The notes under the pieces were generated by a model that was given only the letters and a program-made list of their open reading frames with translations, did not search any database and was not told where the DNA came from. This document shows, one piece after another, positions 42,998 through 51,412 of a stretch of 64,000 nt of DNA; the stretch's first letter is position 1; each line of letters starts with the position of its first letter. Source of the stretch: Gp13-AA77 sp035946735 (GTDB lineage Bacteria; Acidobacteriota; Terriglobia; UBA7540); the NCBI GenBank assembly GCA_035946735.1, contig DASYYZ010000047.1:1-64000 (forward strand). Reading direction: 5' to 3'. The translations under genes and the position numbers were made by a program.

Positions 42998-44752
42998 TCA
43001 CTGCCCCCTCTGTTTGGGATCGTAGTTGAAGTCGACCAGGCCGTCGCGGTAATCAATCTTGATGTCGAGTATGCGCAGCGTCGTGAAACCAAGAACACCA
43101 GAGGCCTCTGTGCCAAGCCGGTCGCTCATATGGGTCAGATCAAAGGCGATCAGATCTTGATTCTGCTGGCGCAGATGACCGAACTGGATGACAGCCTTGT
43201 CAGCGCGGTAGACGTCTTTCACGGAGCCACTGATGCCCTTCACGACGGTGCGTGGGTCACCATGGATCTTGGTAACTTCCCCGGCAGCACTGGTTGAGAT
43301 CAGGTTGGTCGAAGCTCCCGTGTCGAGGAGGAATAGCTTGACGGGTGCATTGCCGATCAAAGTGGGAACCAGTAAGTGGTGCCCGAAGCGATACACCATC
43401 GTGTAGGACTTCATCTCCGGGGCGATGTAACGGTCTTGAGGTCCAGAGTGTGACGGCGCAGTGCTCTTGGCGGGCGTCGTCTGTTGGGTAGTGTCTTCGG
43501 CTGGTTCCTGGCCAGGAGAATTGGAGTCGTCATTCTCAGTCTGCAACGTAATCTTCGCGGCGGTCTCTTCGGGACGCTTCGGCAGCTCTCCCAAATGGAG
43601 CCTTTCGTTTGGGAAATCAATATCAATCAGAAAGGCGGAGAGGACGTCTGCTCCGATGAGCCCTTCCTCTCCGGTCACCGAGCGTTGCTCGAGGACCTGC
43701 ACCGGGCAGTCCTGAAACTCGAGCTCGCCGATCCTAAAGGAATTCGCCAGTCCCATGTAGCCGCTTTTGTTGCCCTTGTCCCCAACGCCTCCGATATCCG
43801 CGTCCGAAAGTCGGGTGACACCGGCTCTCTCTGCCAAGCTGCGGTTGATCACGAGGCCTGATGCACCCGTGTCGAGCAACAGCTTGGACTTCTCGCCATT
43901 CACCACTACGGAGAGGCCGTACCCGCGTAGGTGGGTTGGATCCACGAGTAGACGGACCAGCTTCGTTTCGGTTGAGGTGGCGTGGCTGACAAGATGGCAA
44001 GCGCCCCGCGGATCTCTCTCGCGAGCCTTCAAGTATTCCAGGTAGTGCTGCATGGCGGCACGCGCTTCCGCATCATCATTAGTTTGGCCGGCGAGGTAGT
44101 CTTCCAGATACTTGTTACGCTCGGAGCGGCTCAGCCTTCCAATCCATCGGCTGCGGATTTCGGGGTCCGTGGCCTCTAACTGGTGCGCCTTGTCGATCAT
44201 GTCCCAGCCACTCTTGTACATGGACAATGCCCATCGCACGCGGGCTAGTCCCAGGTAGGCTCGGGCGTCCTCGTGACCTGAGTTGATCACCTTGATCCAT
44301 TGGTCTTCCGCCTCGGAAATCTTTCCCTGGCGAAAGTAGACTTCGCCCAGGGCAACATGCAACGTTGGGGAATCGGCAATCCGCAACCCTGCGGTGACCG
44401 TGGCGTCAGCCTGCGTCACATCCTTCTTCTTCAGGTACACGCGAGTGAGGCCCGCGTACGCGTCAGATGAGTTAGGCCATTCGTGGAGCACCTGTTCGTA
44501 CTTCTGGATCGCCTCCTCGAAATCGCCCTTGCGGTAAAAACCCTGGGCCTCGCTCAAAAGGTCGTTGGCGGGAAGGTGTTCAGCCGATGGCGAGGACGCC
44601 GGGAGTTGTGAGGTACCGCCTGTTACGGTTGATGCTGAGGCCTGGGAGTCACCAGCTGGGCCCCACGCCAGCCCGACAGGGATGCGTTCAGCCGTCCGGC
44701 AAGGGAGAACGCTGAATCCCAATAACAGGCTCAGGCAGAGGTTCTTGAGCAA
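42998..44752 (-). CDS. Exported TPR protein with two retropepsin-like aspartic protease domains
   Basis: The start is probably TTG 44752, five bases after GGGAGG, giving MLKNLCLSLLLGFSVLPC as signal sequence; ATG 44773 is an alternative. The protein then has TPR repeats (about 65-190: LLSEAQGFYRKGDFEEAIQK, AYAGLTRVYLKKKDVTQADA), and two aspartyl-protease units, each with the catalytic triad LLLDTGASGLVI (Asp about 294) and LFLLDTGASTNLI (Asp about 477), each closed by a hydrophobic-Gly element (LIGADVLSAFLIDIDF; GVLGFTTLRILDIKIDY). An acidic Gln/Thr-rich linker joins them. Two halves in one chain could form one pepsin-like site. Substrate unknown; periplasmic location inferred. Confidence 0.85.
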   Translation of the reverse strand: MLKNLCLSLLLGFSVLPCRTAERIPVGLAWGPAGDSQASASTVTGGTSQLPASSPSAEHLPANDLLSEAQGFYRKGDFEEAIQKYEQVLHEWPNSSDAYAGLTRVYLKKKDVTQADATVTAGLRIADSPTLHVALGEVYFRQGKISEAEDQWIKVINSGHEDARAYLGLARVRWALSMYKSGWDMIDKAHQLEATDPEIRSRWIGRLSRSERNKYLEDYLAGQTNDDAEARAAMQHYLEYLKARERDPRGACHLVSHATSTETKLVRLLVDPTHLRGYGLSVVVNGEKSKLLLDTGASGLVINRSLAERAGVTRLSDADIGGVGDKGNKSGYMGLANSFRIGELEFQDCPVQVLEQRSVTGEEGLIGADVLSAFLIDIDFPNERLHLGELPKRPEETAAKITLQTENDDSNSPGQEPAEDTTQQTTPAKSTAPSHSGPQDRYIAPEMKSYTMVYRFGHHLLVPTLIGNAPVKLFLLDTGASTNLISTSAAGEVTKIHGDPRTVVKGISGSVKDVYRADKAVIQFGHLRQQNQDLIAFDLTHMSDRLGTEASGVLGFTTLRILDIKIDYRDGLVDFNYDPKQRGQ

Positions 44753-44864
44753 TTGCACCTCCCAAGAGCGCATTCCCCGCGAAGAAAGTCGGCTACCGCT
44801 CGGAGTCTGCCATAACCGTATCGCAATCACAAGAATTAACTGGTAATCCGTCAAGGAGACGCTT

Positions 44865-45129
44865 TCAGTCCATCCTGACGGGAGCGACGCAAAGCAATCC
44901 CGGGGGATCAGGATCGAGAGCTCCGAAACGGTGCTTGAGGATGAGCTCGGGCGACTCGGTAAAGCGGTTTGGAATCCGAGCCGCCCGACGCCCAGAATCG
45001 CATAGAACTTGCGCTGCGGAATCTCAGCCGGGTCGGCAACGCCGGTGGCCGGGCCGGCGCCGGTAGAGCCGCAACGCTTGCTGCTGCTCCAGCCGAGAGC
45101 AAGCGGCGTCGGGTGAGTTCGTTGGTCAT
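44865..45129 (-). pseudogene. Remnant of a Tat-exported protein
   Basis: ATG 45129, with GGAG six bases upstream, starts a clear Tat signal (MTNELTRRRLLSAGAAASVA). After about 30 codons the reading frame degrades. A second frame gives DPAEIPQRKFYAILGVGR and a third gives NRFTESPELILKHRFGALDP to a stop at 44865-44867. All three stretches look protein-like, so a longer exported protein has lost its middle and acquired indels. The PQRKFY start after the signal reminds me of NIPSNAP/EthD-type exported proteins, but I would not assign the family. Confidence 0.5.
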
Positions 45130-45274
45130 GGCAGGCTCCAGGCCACGGAGTGTAGCACGTGTGGTCTCGGCAATGGGATCCTGCCCACGATACATGTCAT
45201 ACGGTCGCCGGGTAGGAAGGGAGCAGTACCGAAATCCCATGTCCAGAAAGCGATTGCTCATGCTCGTGGTGCTC

Positions 45275-47200
45275 CTACCGCTGCTGGTCTTGCCTGGTGG
45301 GCAACTCCAAAGAAGATCGGTGAGCGGCATCATGATAGACCACCCAAGTCGGGGGCGGACCGGGCAGAGCGGCAAAGTGATCTCGATCAGCTCCTGCCAC
45401 CGCCAATCGAATGGCGTGCCCTCTCCTGAACAAGTAGGAAGTCGGAATCATGGCAAAGTCGATGCTGGAAACCTCACCGGTTGTCAGAGGCAGGCTGTCC
45501 GCGCGTTTGAATGAGTGGTAAGGCGCGGGTTGCGAATAAGGCGGGTCCGAGCTCAGGGCGCGGTGCAACGCGCGTAACTCGCCTTCGGTCACGTAGGACA
45601 CCCGCCCTTTGCGATCCACGTCCTCAAGGTAAGCAAAGAACTCACCGTCACTCGCTGTCGACCTTAGAAACAGATTGACTCTGGGTGGTCCTGTCACTTC
45701 CATGTCCCGCTCCAGAGGGCGTGAAGTGTAGCAAAGCAGCCTTCTGTCGGCCCGGCGCCGATCGGGGTAAACAACTTCGCTCCCTAAGTCCCACCGCGAG
45801 GTGAAGCCGGTCTCAGCGCTAAGGTCCACCCGATAGTTGTCGCTTGCCTCTCCTATCTTGGGTTGCTCACCGCTGAGGCGCTGATCGCGGTCAAGATAGA
45901 AGCTCAACGGCCGGACCCCCGGTGGAGGCCACTGATCGGCGGTGTTCCACCGATTCGCCGCTAGGGTGAAATAAGTAATCGGCCTGGAAGATGAAGGCGG
46001 ATCCTCAGCGTTCTTGAGGTAGAAGTCAAAGAAGCGGAGCAACTGATCGTCAGGATTGACGGTGGAATGCCCAGAGCGCCTCGAGGGACCTCCGCCAATC
46101 AAGGCGCCGTGGCCCCACGGTCCAATGATGACACGCACCGGATTCTTCAGCGCCTGAAAGGCATTCAAAGCAGCTTGAGGGAAACTCGCGTCAAGCCACC
46201 CTTCTACCAGGTAGACGGCCGCGCCCGAGCCGCTGATCTCGGAAGCGTGCGAAAACGGGCTGAAGGCGTCGAGGCTGAGGCCTGGCGGCCACGGCGCATC
46301 GTCGCGATAAGTGATGGCCTGGGCCATCGAAGCCACGTCGAGATTGTGGTCGTGCTGTTGGATGGCTTGATCCAGCAGGGCGCGGTCAACATCGGTGTCC
46401 ACCGGCCGCACTCCGTGATAAGACGAGCGCACGATCCGGGGCATCAAGGACGTGAAACTCCTCGTGTAGTCGATATCGAGGGCGCGATCCAGCTTCTGCC
46501 ACGCAGTGCTGAACGCTTGAAGCCAGATGCCTCCCGGAAAGGCGAGATCACTGTAGGCATCGAAGAAGGTGAACTCCGGGGCCACGGCTTTCACCGCCGG
46601 ATGACGGTTCAGGAGCAGAAACTCCGCCGAGCCGCCGTCGTAAGAGGCTCCGATCGCTCCCACCTTCCCGTTGGACCAGGGCTGTCGAACAATCCAGTCG
46701 ACGACCTCAGCCCCGTCGCGGATCTCATCAGGCGACCAGGGGTAAACCCACTGCCCGAAGGAAGCGCCCGTCCCTCTCACGTCGACGTCGAGCCACGCAT
46801 AGCCCTGAGCGAGGAACAGCTTTCTTTGCGCAGGCCAATTCCGCGTCAGAAATTGCAGTCTCCACCCCAGGTCGAACGAGCGGTAATAGCGCGTCTGGCG
46901 CACCAATGCCGGGATCCTGTCGCCAGCCTTGAGGCCCTGGGGGAGGTTGAGGTCAACCGCAATCCTGACGCCATCCCGCATGGTGAGATAGAAGGAACTG
47001 CGGGTGGCCGCTTCCAGGCCCGCACCGCCCCGCTGCCTGGAATCCCCGGCAAGAGCGCCCGTCATGCTCAAACAGGTGGCGATCGCCAGGAGAATGCGTC
47101 GCTGACGCAAACCTATCCAGTGCACGGCCAGACTGCGGCTGGGCACTGACTGAGTTTGACAGGCCCGCCGAGCGGGCAGCCTGGTGAGTCGGTTTCTCAA
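45275..47200 (-). CDS. CocE/NonD-family (X-Pro dipeptidyl-peptidase-like) hydrolase, exported
   Basis: This 641-residue protein shows the S15/CocE alpha/beta-hydrolase core: FYLTMRDGVRIAVDLNLPQG, YAWLDVDVRGTGASFGQWVY, the nucleophile in KVGAIGASYDGGSAEFLLLN, a His candidate in PWGHGALIGGGPSRR, and the C-terminal jelly-roll (VTGPPRVNLFLRSTASDGEF, HAIRLAVAGADRDHF). Members hydrolyse esters or amides such as cocaine, glutaryl-7-ACA or X-Pro peptides; the substrate here is unknown. TTG 47200 has GGGAGC upstream, while GTG 47125 would give a cleaner signal peptide (VHWIGLRQRRILLAIATCLS). Either way an exported protein. It is divergent from the S9 peptidase gene. Confidence 0.88.
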   Translation of the reverse strand: MRNRLTRLPARRACQTQSVPSRSLAVHWIGLRQRRILLAIATCLSMTGALAGDSRQRGGAGLEAATRSSFYLTMRDGVRIAVDLNLPQGLKAGDRIPALVRQTRYYRSFDLGWRLQFLTRNWPAQRKLFLAQGYAWLDVDVRGTGASFGQWVYPWSPDEIRDGAEVVDWIVRQPWSNGKVGAIGASYDGGSAEFLLLNRHPAVKAVAPEFTFFDAYSDLAFPGGIWLQAFSTAWQKLDRALDIDYTRSFTSLMPRIVRSSYHGVRPVDTDVDRALLDQAIQQHDHNLDVASMAQAITYRDDAPWPPGLSLDAFSPFSHASEISGSGAAVYLVEGWLDASFPQAALNAFQALKNPVRVIIGPWGHGALIGGGPSRRSGHSTVNPDDQLLRFFDFYLKNAEDPPSSSRPITYFTLAANRWNTADQWPPPGVRPLSFYLDRDQRLSGEQPKIGEASDNYRVDLSAETGFTSRWDLGSEVVYPDRRRADRRLLCYTSRPLERDMEVTGPPRVNLFLRSTASDGEFFAYLEDVDRKGRVSYVTEGELRALHRALSSDPPYSQPAPYHSFKRADSLPLTTGEVSSIDFAMIPTSYLFRRGHAIRLAVAGADRDHFAALPGPPPTWVVYHDAAHRSSLELPTRQDQQR

Positions 47201-47701
47201 TGGCGGACGCTCCCGTTGCTGGATGAACGCGCTGTGGCACTGGGTGCGCGCAGGCCCACGACCGCTCGCTCAAGTTACCGCTCAGCATTCTGCTCTGGCA
47301 AGCTCATTTCAGGGACTCCGGTGATCCTCTTTCGAAACCTGGCAGCGTGCTGTTCCGTGGACTGTCTCTCGGGAGGCTGCCAGTGATGGGACCGGGGTTC
47401 TCCCGAGGCACGGCGTTTAGACCTGAGAGTGGAACATGACACCGACTTTACTCTCGGGGACCGCTCAAAACCGCGTTGGAGTCGGCACCGCGCTTCTTCA
47501 GGCGCTCAAGATTATGTGCAAATCAGATCGAGCACGTAGTTTACCGCCGCCCGCTGGCACGTGAGTGCGACGGCCAAATGAAAGAACCTGCTTAATCGCT
47601 CGGTGTGATAGATTACGTGGCTCCAGTCCAGGCCGGGGTCCGAATTGGCGCCCGGCGTCCCAGGGGCGGAAGGCAGATTTCACACGGAGGACTTCAGGCC
47701 T
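47201..47701. other. Divergent intergenic region between two hydrolase genes
   Basis: About 500 bp separate the CocE-type gene (minus) from the S9 peptidase gene (plus). Open frames here are short, lack ribosome-binding sites and resemble no family. GGAGG at about 47676-47680 serves the downstream gene. I found no convincing promoter or repeat. Confidence 0.4.
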
Positions 47702-49774
47702 ATGGCGCGCCTTTTCACTCTGACAAAATTCGCGCTTGCGTTGAGCATTCCCATAACGACTCTCGCTGCATCCACCCAGTCGGCCGAGGCCAATGAAAAC
47801 AGCCGGCTCCAGAGCAGCGACCTCTACAAACTTCGCTCCGTAGGTACGGTCGCGCTCTCGCCCGATGAAGCGCGTGTTGCTTACACGGTGGTGAATCGCG
47901 ACCGTCCCGGGCGTCCGTACTCCCAGATCTGGGTGATGGAGCTCCCGACCAGGAAGGCGCAGCGCCTGGGTGGTGAGAAGGAGTCCACCTCAGACCCCGT
48001 CTGGTCGCCGGACGGAAAGTGGCTGGCTTTCCAAGGGGGTGGCGGCGACAACTCCGGATTGATCGTCGCTCACCCCGATAGCTCCGGCCGAACGTTCCTT
48101 GCTCCGGTAAAGGGCACCAACTCCCCGTTACCGGGCCAGGGAGAAAGCGTCACTTGGTCCCCGGACAGTAAGCAGATCGCCTTTGTTTCCTCGGCGCCGG
48201 GCCCTGAGACAGCGGAAGCCGGCGGCGATCCCATGGTGATCACGCGCTATCTTTACAAGCCGACGGCAGGCGAAGGCTTGACTCATTTCAACGACAATCG
48301 CCGCCTGCACATTTTCGTCGTTGACACCAGCACCAAGCAGGTGCGGCAGTTGACCGAGGGGAGCTATGACGAGCATTCCATCGACTGGTCGCCCGATGGG
48401 AAAGAGATCTTGTTCGCTTCCAACCGTGAGCCCAACTCGGATGAGTTCTTCAATTACGACTTGTTTGCGCTGAACGTCGCCGACGGAAGCGTCCGCCGGC
48501 TGACGGCGACCGAGAGTTGCGAATACGCTCCACGTTGGTCGCCGGATGGCGCCACGATCGCCTATTCCGGAACTAAACGCGGCCTCACCGACCGCGAGAC
48601 GACAATGGAGGATACGCACGTCTGGCTCATCAACGCGGACGGGAGCAATCGCCGCGAGATTGGAGCTGCGATCGACAATCGTCAGAGCCACCCCACGTGG
48701 GGAAATGACGGTGCGGTCTACTTCACGGCGCAGGAGCGCGGCAGCGTCCACCTTTACCGGCTCCGAGTGCCGGGCGGCACACCCGAGATGGTGGTGAATG
48801 AGCTCGGCGCGGTTGGGTCGTGGTCGGTCGGCAAGGACGGCGTCGTCGTTTACAGCTACACCAGCCCGCGCGACATGGCTGAGATCTACCTGAAGAACGC
48901 CACCGGCACCCAGCAGTTGACCGACCTCAATGCCGAAATCCTGCGCGGCAAGACGCTCGCCGAAGTCGAACCTCTGTGGTTCACCAGCAACGATAATCGG
49001 TTCGAGGTGCAGGCATTTCTCACCCATCCGCTTGGCCTCACCGCGGATTCAAAGCATCCTCTGATCGTCAATATTCACGGCGGTCCGCACGGCCAGAACG
49101 GCCCGGCCTTCAACTTCGACGCGCAGGTCTACGCAGGGCGAGGGTGGGCCACGCTGAACGTCAACTATCGCGGCTCCACCGGTTACGGCCAGAAGTTTGC
49201 GGATGCGGTCTTCGCCGACCAGGACGGAAACGAGGGTCAGGATGTGCTCTATGGCGTTAGTGCAGCGGTGCGGCGCAACCTCTGGATCGACCGCGACCGG
49301 ATGGGGATCGAGGGCGTGAGCTACGGCGGTCAGCTCAGCGACTGGCTCATCACCCAGACCAACGAGTTCAAGGCGGCTATTCCCATCGCCGGCATCTCGA
49401 ACTTGATTAGCTACAATTACATGACTTACTACAACCAGTACGAAGAGATGGAGTTCGGCCAGTTCCTGCACCAGGGCAATTTGATGGACATCGCTTGGGA
49501 GCGTTCGGCCCTGAAGCACGTGGCCAACGTCCACACCCCGACGATGCTGATGCACGGCGAGAATGATCCCGACGTGCCCATCGCCGAGGCCGAGCAGTAC
49601 TACATCGCGCTCAAGGATGTGGGCGTGGAGACGGTTTTCGTCCGCTATCCGCGCGAGGGGCATGGGCTGGCCGAGACCAAGCATCAAGTCGACCGGCTCG
49701 ACCGTTCCACCGCCTGGTACGAAAAGCACTTTCCGCCCGCTGGTACGGAAGTGAAGACGAATGTGCAACCCTGA
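47702..49774 (+). CDS. S9-family serine peptidase (acylaminoacyl/prolyl oligopeptidase type), exported
   Basis: From ATG 47702 the product is 690 residues with a signal peptide (MARLFTLTKFALALSIPITT). The N-terminal half is a TolB/PD40-like beta-propeller (DPVWSPDGKWLAFQGGG, YAPRWSPDGATIAYSGTKRG). The C-terminal half is the peptidase S9 domain: HPLIVNIHGGPHGQNGPAF, GYGQKFADAV, the nucleophile elbow MGIEGVSYGGQLSDWL, the Asp in MLMHGENDPDVPIAEAE and the His in VRYPREGHGLAETKHQ. The triad is complete. It would cleave short peptides after proline or acyl-amino acids in the periplasm. The start has a long but usable spacing from GGAGG. Confidence 0.92.
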   Translation: MARLFTLTKFALALSIPITTLAASTQSAEANENSRLQSSDLYKLRSVGTVALSPDEARVAYTVVNRDRPGRPYSQIWVMELPTRKAQRLGGEKESTSDPVWSPDGKWLAFQGGGGDNSGLIVAHPDSSGRTFLAPVKGTNSPLPGQGESVTWSPDSKQIAFVSSAPGPETAEAGGDPMVITRYLYKPTAGEGLTHFNDNRRLHIFVVDTSTKQVRQLTEGSYDEHSIDWSPDGKEILFASNREPNSDEFFNYDLFALNVADGSVRRLTATESCEYAPRWSPDGATIAYSGTKRGLTDRETTMEDTHVWLINADGSNRREIGAAIDNRQSHPTWGNDGAVYFTAQERGSVHLYRLRVPGGTPEMVVNELGAVGSWSVGKDGVVVYSYTSPRDMAEIYLKNATGTQQLTDLNAEILRGKTLAEVEPLWFTSNDNRFEVQAFLTHPLGLTADSKHPLIVNIHGGPHGQNGPAFNFDAQVYAGRGWATLNVNYRGSTGYGQKFADAVFADQDGNEGQDVLYGVSAAVRRNLWIDRDRMGIEGVSYGGQLSDWLITQTNEFKAAIPIAGISNLISYNYMTYYNQYEEMEFGQFLHQGNLMDIAWERSALKHVANVHTPTMLMHGENDPDVPIAEAEQYYIALKDVGVETVFVRYPREGHGLAETKHQVDRLDRSTAWYEKHFPPAGTEVKTNVQP

Positions 49775-49882
49775 CAGCGATCTCTGCCTGGTTGAGAGGG
49801 CCTGCGCCGGCTCGGCGGCACAAGCCAAAGTCGAAGTCCACAGGAAAGCCATATCTCAAGCTCGCGCGAAAGGTGACACAAG

Positions 49883-51001
49883 ATGAGCATCACCAAACTC
49901 CACCAGTTGGCGGCTAGTCTGCTTGTGATGTTGTCCTCAGCTTGCCTGCAGGCTGCTCAACTGCGCCCCGGCAGGGAAGAACACCTGCTGTTCGTAGCGA
50001 GCCCCGGCATTCGAAACTATACCGAATACGGCGGTGTGGGTATCCTGGTCTTCGACATCGATCACGGATTCCGCTTTGTCAGGCGCATCCCGACTTGGAC
50101 GGTCGCACCGGGACAAGAGCCTGAAAACGTCAAAGGCATCGCTGCTAGAGCGCAGACTGGCCGGGTCTACCTTACCACCCTTCACCGGATCATGGCCCTG
50201 GATGCCGTCACAGGTAGGGAGGTTTGGGACAAAGCGTACGAAGGCGGGTGTGACCGCCTCGCCGTCTCCCCGGACGGCAAAGTGCTGTACGTGCCGCAAC
50301 TCGAAGGGAATCTCTGGAACGTCGCGGACGCGGCCACAGGCGCGATCATCGCGAAGATCGAGTCCAGGTCTGGTTCGCACAACACCGTCTGTTCGCTCGA
50401 CGGCACCAAGGTCTATCTCGCCGGACTGAAGTCGCCTTTCCTTCTGGTAGCGGACGCGCACGATTACAAGGTATTGAAGAGGGTGGGGCCATTCTCGAAT
50501 GCAATTCGCCCGTTTACCGTCAACGGATCCGGCACGCTTTGCTTCGTGAACGTCGACGGCCTGCTCGGATTCGAGGTTGGTGACCTGCGCACCGGCCGGA
50601 AGCTCTATCGAGTGGAGGTCCAAGGTTACGAGCAGGGTCCTGTCAAGCGTCATGGATGTCCGAGCCATGGCATTGCATTGACGCCCGACGAAAAGGAGCT
50701 CTGGGTGGCGGATGGGGCGAACAATTCGATCCACGTGTTCGACGCCACAGTTATGCCGCCCCGGCAGTCCGCGAGCATCAAGGTTCGCGATTTGCCGGGC
50801 TGGGTCAGCTTCAGCATGGATGGCCGGTTCGCCTTTTCTTCCACCGGGGAGATCATCGACACCACCACGAAGAAGATCGTGGCGGTTCTCGCCGATGAGG
50901 CTGGACGCCAGGTGCAGAGCGAGAAGATGCTGGATCTCGTCATGGCGGACGGACAGGTGGTTCGCGCCGGAAATCAGTTCGGCGTGGGAATGAAACACTG
51001 A
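49883..51001 (+). CDS. Secreted YVTN/YncE-like beta-propeller protein
   Basis: This 372-residue protein has a signal peptide (MSITKLHQLAASLLVMLSSA, with an LSSACLQA context that could be a lipobox) and several propeller-like repeats: GIAARAQTGRVYLTTLHRIM, CDRLAVSPDGKVLYVPQLEG, HNTVCSLDGTKVYLAGLKSP, HGIALTPDEKELWVADGANN, GWVSFSMDGRFAFSSTGEII. Such seven-bladed proteins are typically extracytoplasmic binding or scaffold proteins. It has no enzyme motif. It lies 108 bp after the S9 gene in the same direction and may share the transcript. Function unknown. Confidence 0.8.
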   Translation: MSITKLHQLAASLLVMLSSACLQAAQLRPGREEHLLFVASPGIRNYTEYGGVGILVFDIDHGFRFVRRIPTWTVAPGQEPENVKGIAARAQTGRVYLTTLHRIMALDAVTGREVWDKAYEGGCDRLAVSPDGKVLYVPQLEGNLWNVADAATGAIIAKIESRSGSHNTVCSLDGTKVYLAGLKSPFLLVADAHDYKVLKRVGPFSNAIRPFTVNGSGTLCFVNVDGLLGFEVGDLRTGRKLYRVEVQGYEQGPVKRHGCPSHGIALTPDEKELWVADGANNSIHVFDATVMPPRQSASIKVRDLPGWVSFSMDGRFAFSSTGEIIDTTTKKIVAVLADEAGRQVQSEKMLDLVMADGQVVRAGNQFGVGMKH

Positions 51002-51036
51002 GCAGGACGGCTCTGTGAAAGGAAATGGGTCAGGAT

Positions 51037-51198
51037 TCAATAGTCGGCAGCAAGTGCTCGAGCGGGTTTCCCGGCTTCCTCTGATGTGTTGACGAAACCG
51101 GCAAACCAGCTCCAGGAGGTCTGGAGCAGGCCCGGTGTGAGCCAGGCGATCAAGTCCTCGTACGGATTGCCAGCGCCATCTGCGCAGAACATTGTCAT
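51037..51198 (-). CDS. Possible small protein or gene fragment, 53 residues
   Basis: Within the 411-bp gap between the beta-propeller and rhamnosidase genes, a minus-strand ATG at 51198 encodes MTMFCADGAGNPYEDLIAWL and then TPGLLQTSWSWFAGFVNTSE before TGA. The composition, with several Trp, Phe and Asp, is unlike a GC-driven shadow frame. There is no good Shine-Dalgarno, and the frame upstream of the ATG stays open a little further (RALKPRGWD). It may be the 3' end of a lost gene. The rest of 51002-51412 shows only the ribosome-binding site of the next gene. Confidence 0.3.
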   Translation of the reverse strand: MTMFCADGAGNPYEDLIAWLTPGLLQTSWSWFAGFVNTSEEAGKPARALAADY

Positions 51199-51412
51199 AT
51201 CCCATCCCCGTGGCTTGAGGGCTCGATGGTGACGGTCGCATCGCTGTTGCCCTTGCCTATGTCTGCTGTCAGATCAGTGCTGGCGTTTCTTCTATCGTGT
51301 TTTCGTAGCAGCAGAGCGCAAAGCCGCGCGCGCGAACCGACGCACCGAGTATGATAATTAAACTCACCTGAAACCGAAAGAGGAGTGAAATCTCTCCCCA
51401 CGAGGTGGACCG

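Noticed and set aside
49937..51241. Minus-strand open frame of 434 codons
   Set aside because: Antisense shadow of the beta-propeller gene; Arg/His/Asp-rich text with no domain.
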